A DNA stretch of 64,000 nt. Source: Spongiactinospora sp. TRM90649. GTDB taxonomy: Bacteria > Actinomycetota > Actinomycetes > Streptosporangiales > Streptosporangiaceae. A program made the translations under genes and the position numbers. Below, one piece after another: positions 24,457 through 33,178 of the stretch (position 1 is the first letter of the stretch; the number at the start of each line of letters is the position of its first letter). Under the pieces are notes generated by a model. That model was given only the letters and a program-made list of their open reading frames with translations, was not told where the DNA came from and searched no databases. The stretch spans positions 121,605 to 185,604 of the forward strand of contig NZ_JARLTC010000026.1 in assembly GCF_029382225.1 (NCBI RefSeq), written 5' to 3'.

Positions 24457-25780
24457 CATGCTCCACGGCCGCAAGGCGGCTGAACAGCACGTACGGCACC
24501 CCCGGCGACGGGAGACGCCCACACTCGGAGCGTTCCTGCGCCGGTTCACGGGAGTCGACGAGAAGATCCTGGCGAGTGTTCCTCAGGAGCGTTCCCGCTA
24601 CACCAGCCTCGGCGGAATCGTGGTCAGCACCGCGCTCATCGCGGGCACCTCCATGCTGGGCGGACTGACCCTGCTCTCGCAGGCGTCTTTGCTGTACCTG
24701 GTGCCGATCGCGGTGCTGTGGGGCTTGATCATCGCTAACATCGACCGATTCTTGATCACAGGTCTGCATGGCGACAATGACGGCTGGTTCCGCTGGGGCA
24801 ATGTACTGATCCGGCTCGCGCTCGCCATCGTCATCGGCGTCTTCATCGCCGAGCCGCTCACCCTCAAGATTTTCCAGGAACGGCTCGACCGGCAGATCAT
24901 GGAGGAACGTGACAACGCGATCAGTCTGACGGAGAGCCGGTCCAAGCAATGCAATCCCTTCAAGGGGCCGGCTCCTTCGGATGTCGACTGCACCGGTTAC
25001 ATCATTGAAGGCGGCGACCGGGCACTCGCCGTCGAGGGCAACCTGGCGCACCGGCAGAGCGTCCTCAAAGCCGCGGAAGATAGGTTGGCGGCGGACGTAC
25101 GACAGCATGAGTCGCTGAAGGGCCTCCGCGACCGGGAGTGTTATGGCGTCAAGGTCCGGGACCAGACCACGGGCGTGACCGGGAACGGCCCCGAATGCCG
25201 GGCTCGGAAGAACGAGCTCACCACCTTCCTTGCCAGCCACGACATTCCTCAGCAGCAGGCGGAGGTCGCGAAACTGAAGGCGGAGATCGGCTCGCTCGCG
25301 GCCGATCGCGCCGGCGCTCAAGCGGAACGCGCGGCGGCCATCAGTAAGGAGATCGCCAAGCGGAAAGAGGATAAAGAGCGCACCTACGACGACATCGGCC
25401 TACTCGACCGGTGGGAGGCCCTGGGCACGGTCGCAGGCGAGAGCGGCATGGTCAACTTCGCTCACTGGCTGTTGCGCATCATCTTCGTCCTGCTCGACTG
25501 CCTGCCGATCCTCTCGAAGGCGCTGAACGGCAAGACCGAGTACGACCGCCTCCTGACACAGGAACTGCGTGCGAGTTCGGCCTGCCATGAGGCTGAACTG
25601 AACTTCACCACGCGGCAGACGACCGGCGAGTACGAGATCAGGCTGCGTGAAGAGGAGCGCCGGCTCAAAGCAGAACGTGGGCGGATCGACCGGGACCAGC
25701 GGGTCGACGAGGCCTCGAGGGACGAGGACATCGACAGCCTCGCCCGTACCTTCATGGCCTCGACGCCCCCGCGACCATGA
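24449..25780 (+). CDS. DUF4407-type membrane protein
   Basis: A 443-residue protein from GTG 24449, chosen because GGAGGAGG lies about seven bases upstream. Four membrane segments are visible: ~residues 47-70 (IVVSTALIAGTSMLGGLTLL), ~76-93 (YLVPIAVLWGLIIANI), ~108-127 (LALAIVIGVFIAEPL) and ~330-350 (LLRIIFVLLDCLPIL). NIDRFLI after the second segment and the long soluble loop (~130-320, charged, coiled-coil-like, with several Cys) are typical of DUF4407. The C-terminal tail is charged helix. Last gene of the operon; a membrane-acting effector or channel is plausible but unproven. Confidence 0.82.
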   Translation: MVDMLHGRKAAEQHVRHPRRRETPTLGAFLRRFTGVDEKILASVPQERSRYTSLGGIVVSTALIAGTSMLGGLTLLSQASLLYLVPIAVLWGLIIANIDRFLITGLHGDNDGWFRWGNVLIRLALAIVIGVFIAEPLTLKIFQERLDRQIMEERDNAISLTESRSKQCNPFKGPAPSDVDCTGYIIEGGDRALAVEGNLAHRQSVLKAAEDRLAADVRQHESLKGLRDRECYGVKVRDQTTGVTGNGPECRARKNELTTFLASHDIPQQQAEVAKLKAEIGSLAADRAGAQAERAAAISKEIAKRKEDKERTYDDIGLLDRWEALGTVAGESGMVNFAHWLLRIIFVLLDCLPILSKALNGKTEYDRLLTQELRASSACHEAELNFTTRQTTGEYEIRLREEERRLKAERGRIDRDQRVDEASRDEDIDSLARTFMASTPPRP

Positions 25781-25791
25781 CGACCGTCCGG

Positions 25792-26169
25792 TCAAGGTGA
25801 GGGGCGTACCCGGCGGAGGTGACCGTGGGTGGCGAGGAGGGCGGCGATGGCCGGGAGGTGTCCGGCGGGGTCGGCGGGCAGTTCGAAGGCGATGGACAGG
25901 TGGCCGTCCGTGAGGGGGATGACCAACTGGTGGAAGTGGCCGTAGCCGATGATCAGGTGATCGAGGCCCCCGCAGTCGATGTCGCCGCGCCGGCCCGCGA
26001 GGGTGATCAAGGTGGGGTTGACCAGGAGTTCCTCGTAGAGGTCGCTCTCCGCCGCCGAGGCGTCGGCAAGGTCCGCGCGGGAGCGGGTGGTGACGCGTCC
26101 GTCCGTCGCCACCGCGACGTAGCGAATGTCCGGTGAGACGGCGAAGACATCGTCGTGCAGATCGGTCAT
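25792..26169 (-). CDS. Small protein, possibly roadblock/LC7-like
   Basis: A 125-residue protein from ATG 26169, overlapping the stop of the PLP lyase gene by 4 bases (ATGA), with no own promoter. Its alternating strands and helices (RYVAVATDGRVTTRSR, a helix with ESDLYEELLVNPTLITLAGRRG, then GYGHFHQLVIPLTDGHLSIAFE) resemble a profilin/roadblock-type fold. It lacks signal peptide or membrane segment. It may be a regulatory partner of the lyase; I do not recognise a specific function. The longer overlapping frame up to 26982 is a shadow of the lyase gene. Confidence 0.72.
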   Translation of the reverse strand: MTDLHDDVFAVSPDIRYVAVATDGRVTTRSRADLADASAAESDLYEELLVNPTLITLAGRRGDIDCGGLDHLIIGYGHFHQLVIPLTDGHLSIAFELPADPAGHLPAIAALLATHGHLRRVRPSP

Positions 26170-27326
26170 GAGTCCTCCTTGAGCGCGCCGGTCAGGTCGC
26201 CGAGCAGGGTCTCGAACGGTTCCAGGCCGATCGACATGCGCAGCATGCCGGGCGGGATGCCGATGGCGGCCCGCTCCTCGGGCGTCATCGTGATGTGGGA
26301 CGACGTCGGCGGCGCGCTGATGAGCGAGTCGGTGAAGCCGAGGCTCGTGGCCTCGAAGAAGTGGGTCAGCCGACGCATGACCGCGCGGGCCCGCTCGTCT
26401 CCGCCGCCGACGACGATGGAGAGCATCGCGCAGGCCCCGCCGTCGAGGACGCGCACGGCGGTGTCGTGGTCGGGGTGGTTCGTGAGGCTCGGGTGGATGA
26501 CCCGGGTCACTTCGGGATGCCGGCCGAGCTCCTCGGCCAGGCGCGCCGCCGTCTCGCACTGGGCCCTCAGCCGCAGGTCGAAGGTGCGCAGGCCACGGCT
26601 GAGCTGAGAGGCCGCCCAGGGATCCGCGATGCCGCCCAGGGTCACCGTCTGCCTGCGCAGCCGGGTGGCCGTGGCGGAATCGGTGACCACCGCGCCCGCA
26701 GTCACGTCGGCGTGCCCGTTGAGGAACTTGGTGGCGGAGTGGACGACGACGTCGGCGCCGTGCCCGAGGGGTCGGCAGGTGTACGGCGTGGCGAAGGTGT
26801 TGTCCACCACCAGCCGGGCCCCTTGCTCGTGGGCGAGCTCCGCCAGGGCGGGGAGGTCGGCGACCCGGAGCTGCGGGTTGGAGATCGTCTCGACGTACGC
26901 GATCGTGGGCTGTGGCCGCGCCAGCGCGCGACGCCAGGCGTCGTGGTCGGCGATGGGCACCAGCACGACGTCGATGCCCCACCTGGGCAGATCCCGCTGG
27001 AGCAGGGTGAGGGTGTCACCGTAGAGCTCGCGGGCGGCGACCACGGTGGTGCCGGCGTCCGCGAGGCAGAGCAGCGTGGTGCTGATGGCGGCCATCCCGC
27101 TGGCGAACAGCAGGCCCTCCGCGCCGTCCTCCAGCTCGGCGATCCGGGCGGCGGTCGCGTCGGAGGTGGGATTGCGCAGCCGGGAGTACCAGTACTCGTT
27201 CAGCCCTTCGTGCGCGCCGATGTCGAGGTACACCTCGTCGTCGGTCCGCTGGATGGTCGAGATGTGCACCGGCGGGACGGCGCTTGTCGTGCGGGGTTGC
27301 GGGGACGGCGTGCGGGGTCGCGACAT
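26166..27326 (-). CDS. Cys/Met metabolism PLP-dependent enzyme (cystathionine/methionine gamma-lyase type)
   Basis: A 386-residue trans-sulfuration-family enzyme. The PLP Lys is K200 in VVHSATKFLNGHADVTAG, and YSRLRNPT near residue 48 and VVDNTFATPY are family hallmarks. Members perform gamma- or beta-elimination or replacement (cystathionine gamma-lyase, methionine gamma-lyase, cystathionine gamma-synthase); the exact reaction cannot be fixed here. ATG 27326 is preferred to GTG 27332. It diverges from an Lrp/AsnC-type regulator across ~50 bases, which suggests amino-acid-responsive control, and is followed by a coupled small roadblock-like gene. Confidence 0.9.
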   Translation of the reverse strand: MSRPRTPSPQPRTTSAVPPVHISTIQRTDDEVYLDIGAHEGLNEYWYSRLRNPTSDATAARIAELEDGAEGLLFASGMAAISTTLLCLADAGTTVVAARELYGDTLTLLQRDLPRWGIDVVLVPIADHDAWRRALARPQPTIAYVETISNPQLRVADLPALAELAHEQGARLVVDNTFATPYTCRPLGHGADVVVHSATKFLNGHADVTAGAVVTDSATATRLRRQTVTLGGIADPWAASQLSRGLRTFDLRLRAQCETAARLAEELGRHPEVTRVIHPSLTNHPDHDTAVRVLDGGACAMLSIVVGGGDERARAVMRRLTHFFEATSLGFTDSLISAPPTSSHITMTPEERAAIGIPPGMLRMSIGLEPFETLLGDLTGALKEDS

Positions 27327-27378
27327 ACGCACAGCCTAGGAAGGATGGGCCCGCGTTTGGCGCTGATATTGTGGCGGA

Positions 27379-27831
27379 ATGCGGCTTCATCCCGTGCTTT
27401 TCTCGGCACTTGAGCGCATCGACCGTGATATTCTCGGTGGCCTGCTCGGCGAGGGGCGGATGACGTTCCGCGACCTGGCCGAGCTGGTCCGGCTGAGCTC
27501 CAACGCCGTCGCCGATCGGGTGCGCTCGCTGGAACGCCGGGGCGTGATCCGCGGCTACCACGCCGACGTCGACCTGACGCGGCTCGGTCTCACGCTGACC
27601 GCGCTGATCGACGTCAAGCTCGGGCAGACCATGCCCGCGGCCCAGGTGGAGGCTCGCCTGGCGGAGATCCCCGAGGTCCTCGAAGTGCTGCACGTCACCG
27701 GGGCGCCCGACTACGTCCTCCGCGTCGCCTGCGCCGACGTGGCCGGTCTCGACCGGCTGATCGGCAGGCTGGTCGACGAGGTCGGCGTTCAGTCGACCGA
27801 TACGCGTGTCATTCTGCGCACGGTGTGCTGA
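27379..27831 (+). CDS. Lrp/AsnC-family transcriptional regulator
   Basis: A 150-residue one-domain-pair Lrp protein. Residues ~12-60 are the AsnC-type HTH (RIDRDILGGLLGEGRMTFRDLAELVRLSSNAVADRVRSLE is the full block; key ends are RIDRDIL and VRSLERRGVI). Residues ~70-148 are the RAM effector domain with VLEVLHVTGAPDYVLRV and the C-terminal TDTRVILRTV. It is divergent from the trans-sulfuration enzyme and probably controls it in response to an amino acid. A degenerate copy of its C-terminal end occurs about 1 kb downstream. Confidence 0.93.
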   Translation: MRLHPVLFSALERIDRDILGGLLGEGRMTFRDLAELVRLSSNAVADRVRSLERRGVIRGYHADVDLTRLGLTLTALIDVKLGQTMPAAQVEARLAEIPEVLEVLHVTGAPDYVLRVACADVAGLDRLIGRLVDEVGVQSTDTRVILRTVC

Positions 27832-27859
27832 AGACCCGCCGTGTCGCCGCGGCGGGTCT
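27832..27859 (+). terminator. Factor-independent-like hairpin after the Lrp gene
   Basis: AGACCCGCC (27832-27840) and GGCGGGTCT (27851-27859) form a perfect 9-bp stem around a 10-base loop, starting right after the stop codon. There is no long U tract, as is usual in high-GC actinobacteria. It may serve both this gene and the convergent AidA-like gene. Confidence 0.7.
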
Positions 27860-27967
27860 CCCGAAATCGCACGTGCCGGATGTCCGGTCTATTGCTTGTT
27901 TGTCAAGAGGTGCGCTGTCGAGGTCATCGATCCGTCATTTATGAATCGACCGGAGACGTCTGCGGCG

Positions 27968-28471
27968 TCAGGGGCGAATATTGATGAAGGGGTCCCAGTA
28001 GTAGTACCCCAGCTTTTCGCCCTTGCTGTTGAGGATCACGAAACGGAAGTGATAGGTGACCGACCCGGTGTCCAAGACGTCGCATTCCCAGTAGTACGTG
28101 TAGACGTTCTGGGTGGTGATTTCCAAGGGGTCGCCCTTGCCCGGCAGCGGCTGGTTGATGTGCACCAGCCTCGGCTCCGGGGTGCTGATCAGATCTCCCC
28201 CGGACGAGGCGTCGAACCGGTAGAGCACGCTGGTGTAGTTGGAGTTCAGGGACAGTGTCGTCTCACGCCACCTGATCACGTCCATCGGAGAGGCGTTGAC
28301 CGTCAACTCGCTGCCCGGCGAGCTGCCGAGCTGGTTCTGCCGGGTGGTCATGTAGATCAGGTTGCTGCTGTCGGAGACGTACGCCGGGCTGTTCGGATCG
28401 GAGTTCTTACCGATCTGCTCAAGAATGGTCTCCGCGTCGATGGCGATGAGGACGTTGATGATTTCCGACAT
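27968..28471 (-). CDS. AidA/PixA-family inclusion body protein
   Basis: A 167-residue protein with AGGAGG seven to eight bases before ATG 28471. The opening MSEIINVLIAIDAETIL, the central VNASPMDVIRWRETTLSLN, and the closing YHFRFVILN...GYYYWDPFI are characteristic of the AidA/PixA family, first noted in plant-associated and nematode-associated bacteria. The fold is a beta sandwich; the protein is cytoplasmic and in some species forms inclusions. Its role is unclear. It stands alone, convergent with the Lrp gene, and next to a gene-poor scar region. Confidence 0.87.
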   Translation of the reverse strand: MSEIINVLIAIDAETILEQIGKNSDPNSPAYVSDSSNLIYMTTRQNQLGSSPGSELTVNASPMDVIRWRETTLSLNSNYTSVLYRFDASSGGDLISTPEPRLVHINQPLPGKGDPLEITTQNVYTYYWECDVLDTGSVTYHFRFVILNSKGEKLGYYYWDPFINIRP

Positions 28472-30118
28472 GCAGAAATTCCTCCTGACGTGCCCAACGA
28501 GAAAGGCCGGTGTACCAGAATCCCGCGACGCTGACCCGGACGCCGATCGCCGTATCGGCGGCCTCGCCGGGTCGGTGAGATATTCACATCGGAAGCGGGG
28601 ACGAAGTGCGAAGTCGAAGGCCGCTGGATGAACTTCTCCACCATGACCTTTAACGTGGAGTGCTGTCAAGGCCGCATAATGCTACCTACCAGTATCGAAT
28701 TATCCCGTATCGCTTCGCGCCGGTGCGATGAGCTGCCGGAATCCGTTCCCGGGAATCAGGAGGGCATGTGCTGCCCTGCGCAGAAAGTTTGAATCGGCTT
28801 GCCGTCGTCCGCCTCATCGGCACGTTGGTCGACGAGCTCGGCGTACAGTCGACCGATACCCGGGTCATCCTGCGCACGGTGTGCTGACGGCGGTGGCCGG
28901 GCGGGCCTTCGTCTTGTCCGCCTGGTCGTGCGACGTGGCGGCCTTGCGCTCGGTGTTGGCCCGCTCCCGCTCACGCCGCCGCCGCTCCGTCTCGCGCCGG
29001 GTGAGATGGGTGGAGATCCATGATCTCGGCACGTACGGCTCCGCGGCCACCCGCGTACCATTCGTCGATCGATTCCGCGCGCTCGCGTCCGCCCACGGCG
29101 ATGGGCATTCATCGCGACGGTCACTTCTTCCCGCACGTCCACGCCCGCCATGGGCCCGGTGACATCACCGGCGTACTTGATCCCCAATGGGAACGGCACG
29201 GTGGTGCCGCGCCGCCTTCGGAGCGGACACGCCCCGGGGCGCACGGGGTGGACCGCACGGACCATACGCGTGGACGCCGGCCGGCGCATGCCGGATCGGC
29301 CACGGCATCCTGCCGCACGACCCGGCGAGCCCCGGCGGCCGTTCCGGCGGACGCTGGGGAGGCAAAAGCGAGGGCGGAAATCCCTCTCCGGGCTCATTTA
29401 GTAAGCGGCGGCGTATTCGACTCATTATCGAACCAGAGGAGTGCTCACTTTCCGGCGGTGCGGCTCGCATTGGCACCGATTGTTGTTTCGCGCCAGGGAA
29501 TGCGTGCACGGGTACCCCCTCGCCGCTGGGTGATGGCCAGCGTGGGACGTGTCGCATAGCGATCACGGCGTGGTGGATAGGAACGAGTTCTAGTTCGCAA
29601 TGACTTCGTGTCCTCCGGATGGGCGGTAATTACGTATGCCCCTTATTGACATTTCCTGTGCCGCCAATCAGGCTGTGCCCTGACGGTGCCGGGCTTGGCC
29701 CGGACCACGATTCCGGAGGAGGACCCGGTGGGGGACCGGCGACGGCCATGAGAGTGTTATGCGCGACCGCGTCAGCTCGTCACGCTGATGTCCGTACGGG
29801 AAGATCGATGCGCGCGAGGGCGGCTCCTCCGCGATTGCTCACCTCTCTCGCGGACACCAGGACGCGAAGTGGCCGTCATGGACCGTCCGCCCGCCGATGG
29901 TGAGTGGTTCGGCATGCCCGCGGCCCCGAGTGGGGCGAGTTTGGTGATCTACGGTGGTCGCACCCCGCCGCGTCACGCGATCGGCGTCCTTCCGTCCGGC
30001 GCCTCCCGGCGACGGTTTAGTGCCCACGATGCGCCCGGCACGGCGATATGAGCCGCGAAGGTGGTTCGGCCCGGCCGCGATCCCAACATCATGATCTTGA
30101 CAGCGGCCTGGGGGACGT
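28472..30118. other. Gene-poor 1.6-kb stretch with gene remnants
   Basis: I see no intact gene here. The frames that open are short, overlapping in all phases and show irregular codon use. One remnant is clear (the Lrp tail at 28766-28887). A minus-strand stretch around 28865-29200 shows a protein-like, Arg/Glu-rich C-terminus and a VDVREEVTVAMNAHRRG piece in another frame, consistent with a frameshifted dead gene that I cannot identify. The part 29400-30118 holds nothing recognisable apart from the presumed promoter of the response regulator. Base composition is less GC-biased than the neighbours in places (28640-28720, 29400-29660). Confidence 0.55.
28766..28887 (+). pseudogene. Degenerate C-terminal fragment of an Lrp/AsnC-family gene
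   Basis: The frame ending at TGA 28885-28887 reads ...RLIGTLVDELGVQST then DTRVILRTVC, almost the same as the last ~25 residues of the intact Lrp protein (RLIGRLVDEVGVQST, DTRVILRTVC). DNA identity is high over roughly the last 70 bases and fades upstream, and no HTH part is present. It is a partial duplication or the leftover of a paralogue. Confidence 0.75.
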
Positions 30119-30769
30119 TTGAGGATTCTCATTGTCGAAGATGATCTGCGGCTGACCGCGGCACTCAGCCACGCACTGGTGAGGCGGGGCTATGAGGTCA
30201 AGCACGCGCCGGACTGTCTTTCGGCGTGTTCCACCTACGGCTACGACCTGATGCTCCTCGATCTGGGCCTGCCGGACGGTGACGGCGTGGAGGTTTGCAA
30301 GCAGATTCGCAGGTCCAGTGACGTTCCCATCATCGTGCTGTCCGCCAGGAACGGCGAGATGGACCAGGTGCGCGGCCTGCGCGCCGGTGCCGACGACTAC
30401 GTCATCAAGCCCTTCGGCATCGCGGAGTTGGAGGCGCGCGTGCAGGCTGTCATGCGCCGGTCGCGAGGCTCCATGAAAGAGCGGATGATCCTGGGTGAGC
30501 TGGAGATCGACCTGCGGAGCCGTCTGGTGCGGCGGCACGGGCAGGTCGTGCAGCTCACGCCGAAGGAGTTCGCCATCCTGGTCAGGCTTGCGGAGGCCTC
30601 GAACGACGTGGTCAGCAGGAAGGACCTGCTCATGGACATCTGGCAGGACTTCAACGGTTCCGCGGGGCGTACATTGGACGTGCATATTACGCGTCTGCGC
30701 ACCAAACTAGGCGAGCCGAACATCCTGGAGACGGTCCGGGGCATTGGATATCGGCTCCTCATGGCCTAG
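30119..30769 (+). CDS. OmpR-family two-component response regulator
   Basis: A 216-residue regulator starting at TTG 30119. The receiver domain (1-115) has the acidic pair in IVEDD, the phosphoacceptor Asp48 in MLLDLGLPDG, and Lys in YVIKPF. The C-terminal winged helix (~125-214) has LTPKEFAILVRLAEAS and TLDVHITRLRTKLG...VRGIGYRL. No strong Shine-Dalgarno is seen before the TTG. It precedes its kinase by 38 bases and the TAXI-type binding protein gene follows; all three form one operon. Confidence 0.94.
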   Translation: MRILIVEDDLRLTAALSHALVRRGYEVKHAPDCLSACSTYGYDLMLLDLGLPDGDGVEVCKQIRRSSDVPIIVLSARNGEMDQVRGLRAGADDYVIKPFGIAELEARVQAVMRRSRGSMKERMILGELEIDLRSRLVRRHGQVVQLTPKEFAILVRLAEASNDVVSRKDLLMDIWQDFNGSAGRTLDVHITRLRTKLGEPNILETVRGIGYRLLMA

Positions 30770-30807
30770 CAGGGGATTCCTTTCATCCGGGTGGAGATGA
30801 GAGTGTT

Positions 30808-32196
30808 ATGGTGAGCATTCAAAAGCGCCTGGTCGTCCTGTTCTTCATATTTCTCCTGGCCACCACCCTGTGTCTCGCCATCCCCTTCGCCGCCACCATC
30901 GCCCTGCAGGAGACGCGCGCACTGCTCGTCGACCGGCAGGCGGATGCCGAGCATTTCTCACAGGCGGCGGTTTATAAGCTCGGCACGGGCCAGCTGTCCG
31001 AGCTATCCGATGAGTTCAGCAATTACAGGGCGCTCTATGGAATAAATGTGGTCCTGGTCAATCGCGGCGGGGAAATCCAGGCATCGTCGGGGAAGGATGT
31101 CTCGCTCCGCGACTTGAATCCCCAGTACGTGCTGCGGTTCTTGCGCGGTATTCGGGCCAGCGCCCCCGACATAGTCTGGCCGTGGACCTCGGGCGTCTTC
31201 GTGGTGGGTGTTCCCGTGGTCGTCGATGACGAGGTCAGGGGAGCGATCATCAGCATCTCGCCCGTCGGCGAAGTCCGCCGTGACGTCGTGGTCTACTGGG
31301 GGATGCTCGCCGGGTTCGCCGGTGCCGCGGTTTTCGCCGCGAGCCAGGGCCTGCGCCCCATGAGCCGCTGGATTCTGCGTCCGGTGGACGAACTCGGCAA
31401 GGTCGTCAACGAGGTGGCCCGCGGCAACATCTCCGCCCGTTCCACCGTGCAGGCCGGGCCCACGGAGCTGCGCTCCTTCGCCAAATCCTTCAACGCGATG
31501 GTCGACACCGTCGAGCGAATGGTCGAGGAGCGCAAGGAACTCGTCTCTCATGTGAGCCACCAGATCAGGACGCCGCTCACCGTGTTGCGACTGCAGTTGG
31601 AGAACATCAGGGCGCAGCCGGGCGACGTGGAAGCCGCCGATGTGCAGCTCGTCATAGACGAGGTGGATCGCCTCACCTGGCTCTGCGACGGCCTGCTCAC
31701 ACTCGCCCGGGGCGAGGCGCTCGCCGGGACCGCCGCCCAGACCGATCTGTCGCACCTGGCCGACGAGCGGGTTTCCATGTGGCAGACCGTCGCCACCGAG
31801 ACGAACGTCCAGCTCATCCGCACCGGTGAGGACGCGGTGCAGGTCCGCGCCTCCTGGACCGCCCTGGCCCAGGTGTTCGATGTGGTGATCGACAACGCGG
31901 TCAAGTTCTCTCCGGAGGGAACGTACGTCGTGGTCCACGTCACCCGGGAGGACGAGTGGGCCGCCGTGCATGTGATCGACATGGGACCCGGACTCCCGCC
32001 CGAAGCCCGTGCACAGGCCGTCAAGCCGTTCTGGCGGGGGAAGGGCCACGAGGACCTTCCAGGGTCGGGTCTCGGGCTGACCATTTGTGCGACTTTGGCC
32101 GCGAAATACGACGGCGAGGTCAACTTCTTCAATGCGCCTACCGGTGGGCTGGACGTCCGGGTCAGGTTCCCCGCGGTCAAGGAGGCGGAGCAGTGA
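30808..32196 (+). CDS. Membrane sensor histidine kinase
   Basis: A 462-residue kinase. A first membrane helix (~8-32) and a second (~160-180) flank an extracytoplasmic sensor region of ~125 residues. A HAMP linker (LRPVDELGKVVNEVARGN, ~188-235) is followed by the HisKA phosphoacceptor His251 in SHVSHQIRTPLTVL and the HATPase with DNAVKFSP, VIDMGPGLP and GSGLGLTI. It phosphorylates the OmpR-type regulator encoded just upstream. The stop overlaps the TAXI protein start (GTGA), which suggests the binding protein is part of its signal input. Confidence 0.93.
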   Translation: MVSIQKRLVVLFFIFLLATTLCLAIPFAATIALQETRALLVDRQADAEHFSQAAVYKLGTGQLSELSDEFSNYRALYGINVVLVNRGGEIQASSGKDVSLRDLNPQYVLRFLRGIRASAPDIVWPWTSGVFVVGVPVVVDDEVRGAIISISPVGEVRRDVVVYWGMLAGFAGAAVFAASQGLRPMSRWILRPVDELGKVVNEVARGNISARSTVQAGPTELRSFAKSFNAMVDTVERMVEERKELVSHVSHQIRTPLTVLRLQLENIRAQPGDVEAADVQLVIDEVDRLTWLCDGLLTLARGEALAGTAAQTDLSHLADERVSMWQTVATETNVQLIRTGEDAVQVRASWTALAQVFDVVIDNAVKFSPEGTYVVVHVTREDEWAAVHVIDMGPGLPPEARAQAVKPFWRGKGHEDLPGSGLGLTICATLAAKYDGEVNFFNAPTGGLDVRVRFPAVKEAEQ

Positions 32197-33143
32197 CCCG
32201 AGTGCGGAATGTCCTCATAGTGGGCCTGTTGGTGTTATGCGTGGTATGTGACATGCCTACGAAGCCGCGCCGGATCGTCATCGCCGGTGGCAGCCCCGGC
32301 GGGGTCTACCATGCCCTGGCCGCGGCGCTGGCCAAGGAGATCGGCGAACTGCCTGATTACCGGCCCGAAGCGTGGGAGACCAGCGGATCGGTGGAAAATC
32401 TGACCGCGCTGGCGGAAGGACGAGCCGACATCGGCTTCGCGTCGGTGGACGCGGCAGTCCTGGCGATCACCGGACGCCCGCCCTTCGGTGAGAAGCGCGA
32501 GCTGAGTGCGCTGGCCCGGGTTCACGACGACTACCTGCACGTCGTTGTCAGATCGGACTCTCCCGCGCTGCGACTGGAGGATCTGCGGGGCATGCGGGTG
32601 TCGACCGGGGCTCCCCAGTCGGGCACCGAGTTGCTGAGCCGCCGGCTGCTGGACCTGGCCGCCATCGGTCCGGGCGACATCTCCGTCTCCCGGCTCGACA
32701 TCACCGACTCCGCCGAGGCGCTGCGCGACGGCGGCATCGACGCGTTCTTCTTCAGTTCCGGACTGCCCAACCCCGCCATCAAGAAGCTGGCCGGTGAAGT
32801 GCCGATCCGGATTCTGCCGATGGACACCTACATCGATCGTATCCGGGCCGCCTACCCGTTCGTTTACACCAAGCTGTCGATGCCGGCCGGCCTGTACGGC
32901 CAGAACGTGAGCATTCCGACGATCGGTATCAGGAACCTGCTGATCGTGCGTCGCGACACGCCGGTGGAGGTCGCCCATGACCTTACCCGCGTCTTGTTCC
33001 AGGAAAGTGCCGAGCTTTCCCGCGCGCATCCCGAGGCATTGCGGATAGACGAGCGGCTGGCGATCGCGACGACGCCGGTCGGGCTCCATGCCGGTGCCGT
33101 GCGCTATTACCGTGAGGTCAAAGAGGCGATCACGGGCTTCTGA
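32193..33143 (+). CDS. TAXI-family extracytoplasmic solute-binding protein
   Basis: A 316-residue protein from GTG 32193 (AAGGAGGCGGAG upstream), overlapping the kinase stop. A hydrophobic N-terminus (~residues 5-18) ends with a Cys in VLCVVCDM, close to but not a perfect lipobox. RRIVIAGGSPGGVYHALAAALA is the diagnostic start of the TAXI binding fold, followed by RADIGFASVDAA and STGAPQSGTE. TAXI proteins normally serve TRAP transporters, but no TRAP permease gene is next to it. The coupling to a kinase gene suggests a ligand-presenting sensor role; ligand unknown. Confidence 0.88.
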   Translation: MTRVRNVLIVGLLVLCVVCDMPTKPRRIVIAGGSPGGVYHALAAALAKEIGELPDYRPEAWETSGSVENLTALAEGRADIGFASVDAAVLAITGRPPFGEKRELSALARVHDDYLHVVVRSDSPALRLEDLRGMRVSTGAPQSGTELLSRRLLDLAAIGPGDISVSRLDITDSAEALRDGGIDAFFFSSGLPNPAIKKLAGEVPIRILPMDTYIDRIRAAYPFVYTKLSMPAGLYGQNVSIPTIGIRNLLIVRRDTPVEVAHDLTRVLFQESAELSRAHPEALRIDERLAIATTPVGLHAGAVRYYREVKEAITGF

Positions 33144-33178
33144 CGGCCGCGTCGGTGGCAGCACCGAGTGGGTGATCA

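Noticed and set aside
29878..30051. A 57-residue frame MDRPPADGEWFGM... before the response regulator
   Set aside because: No ribosome site or recognisable family, and the region is full of equally short frames.
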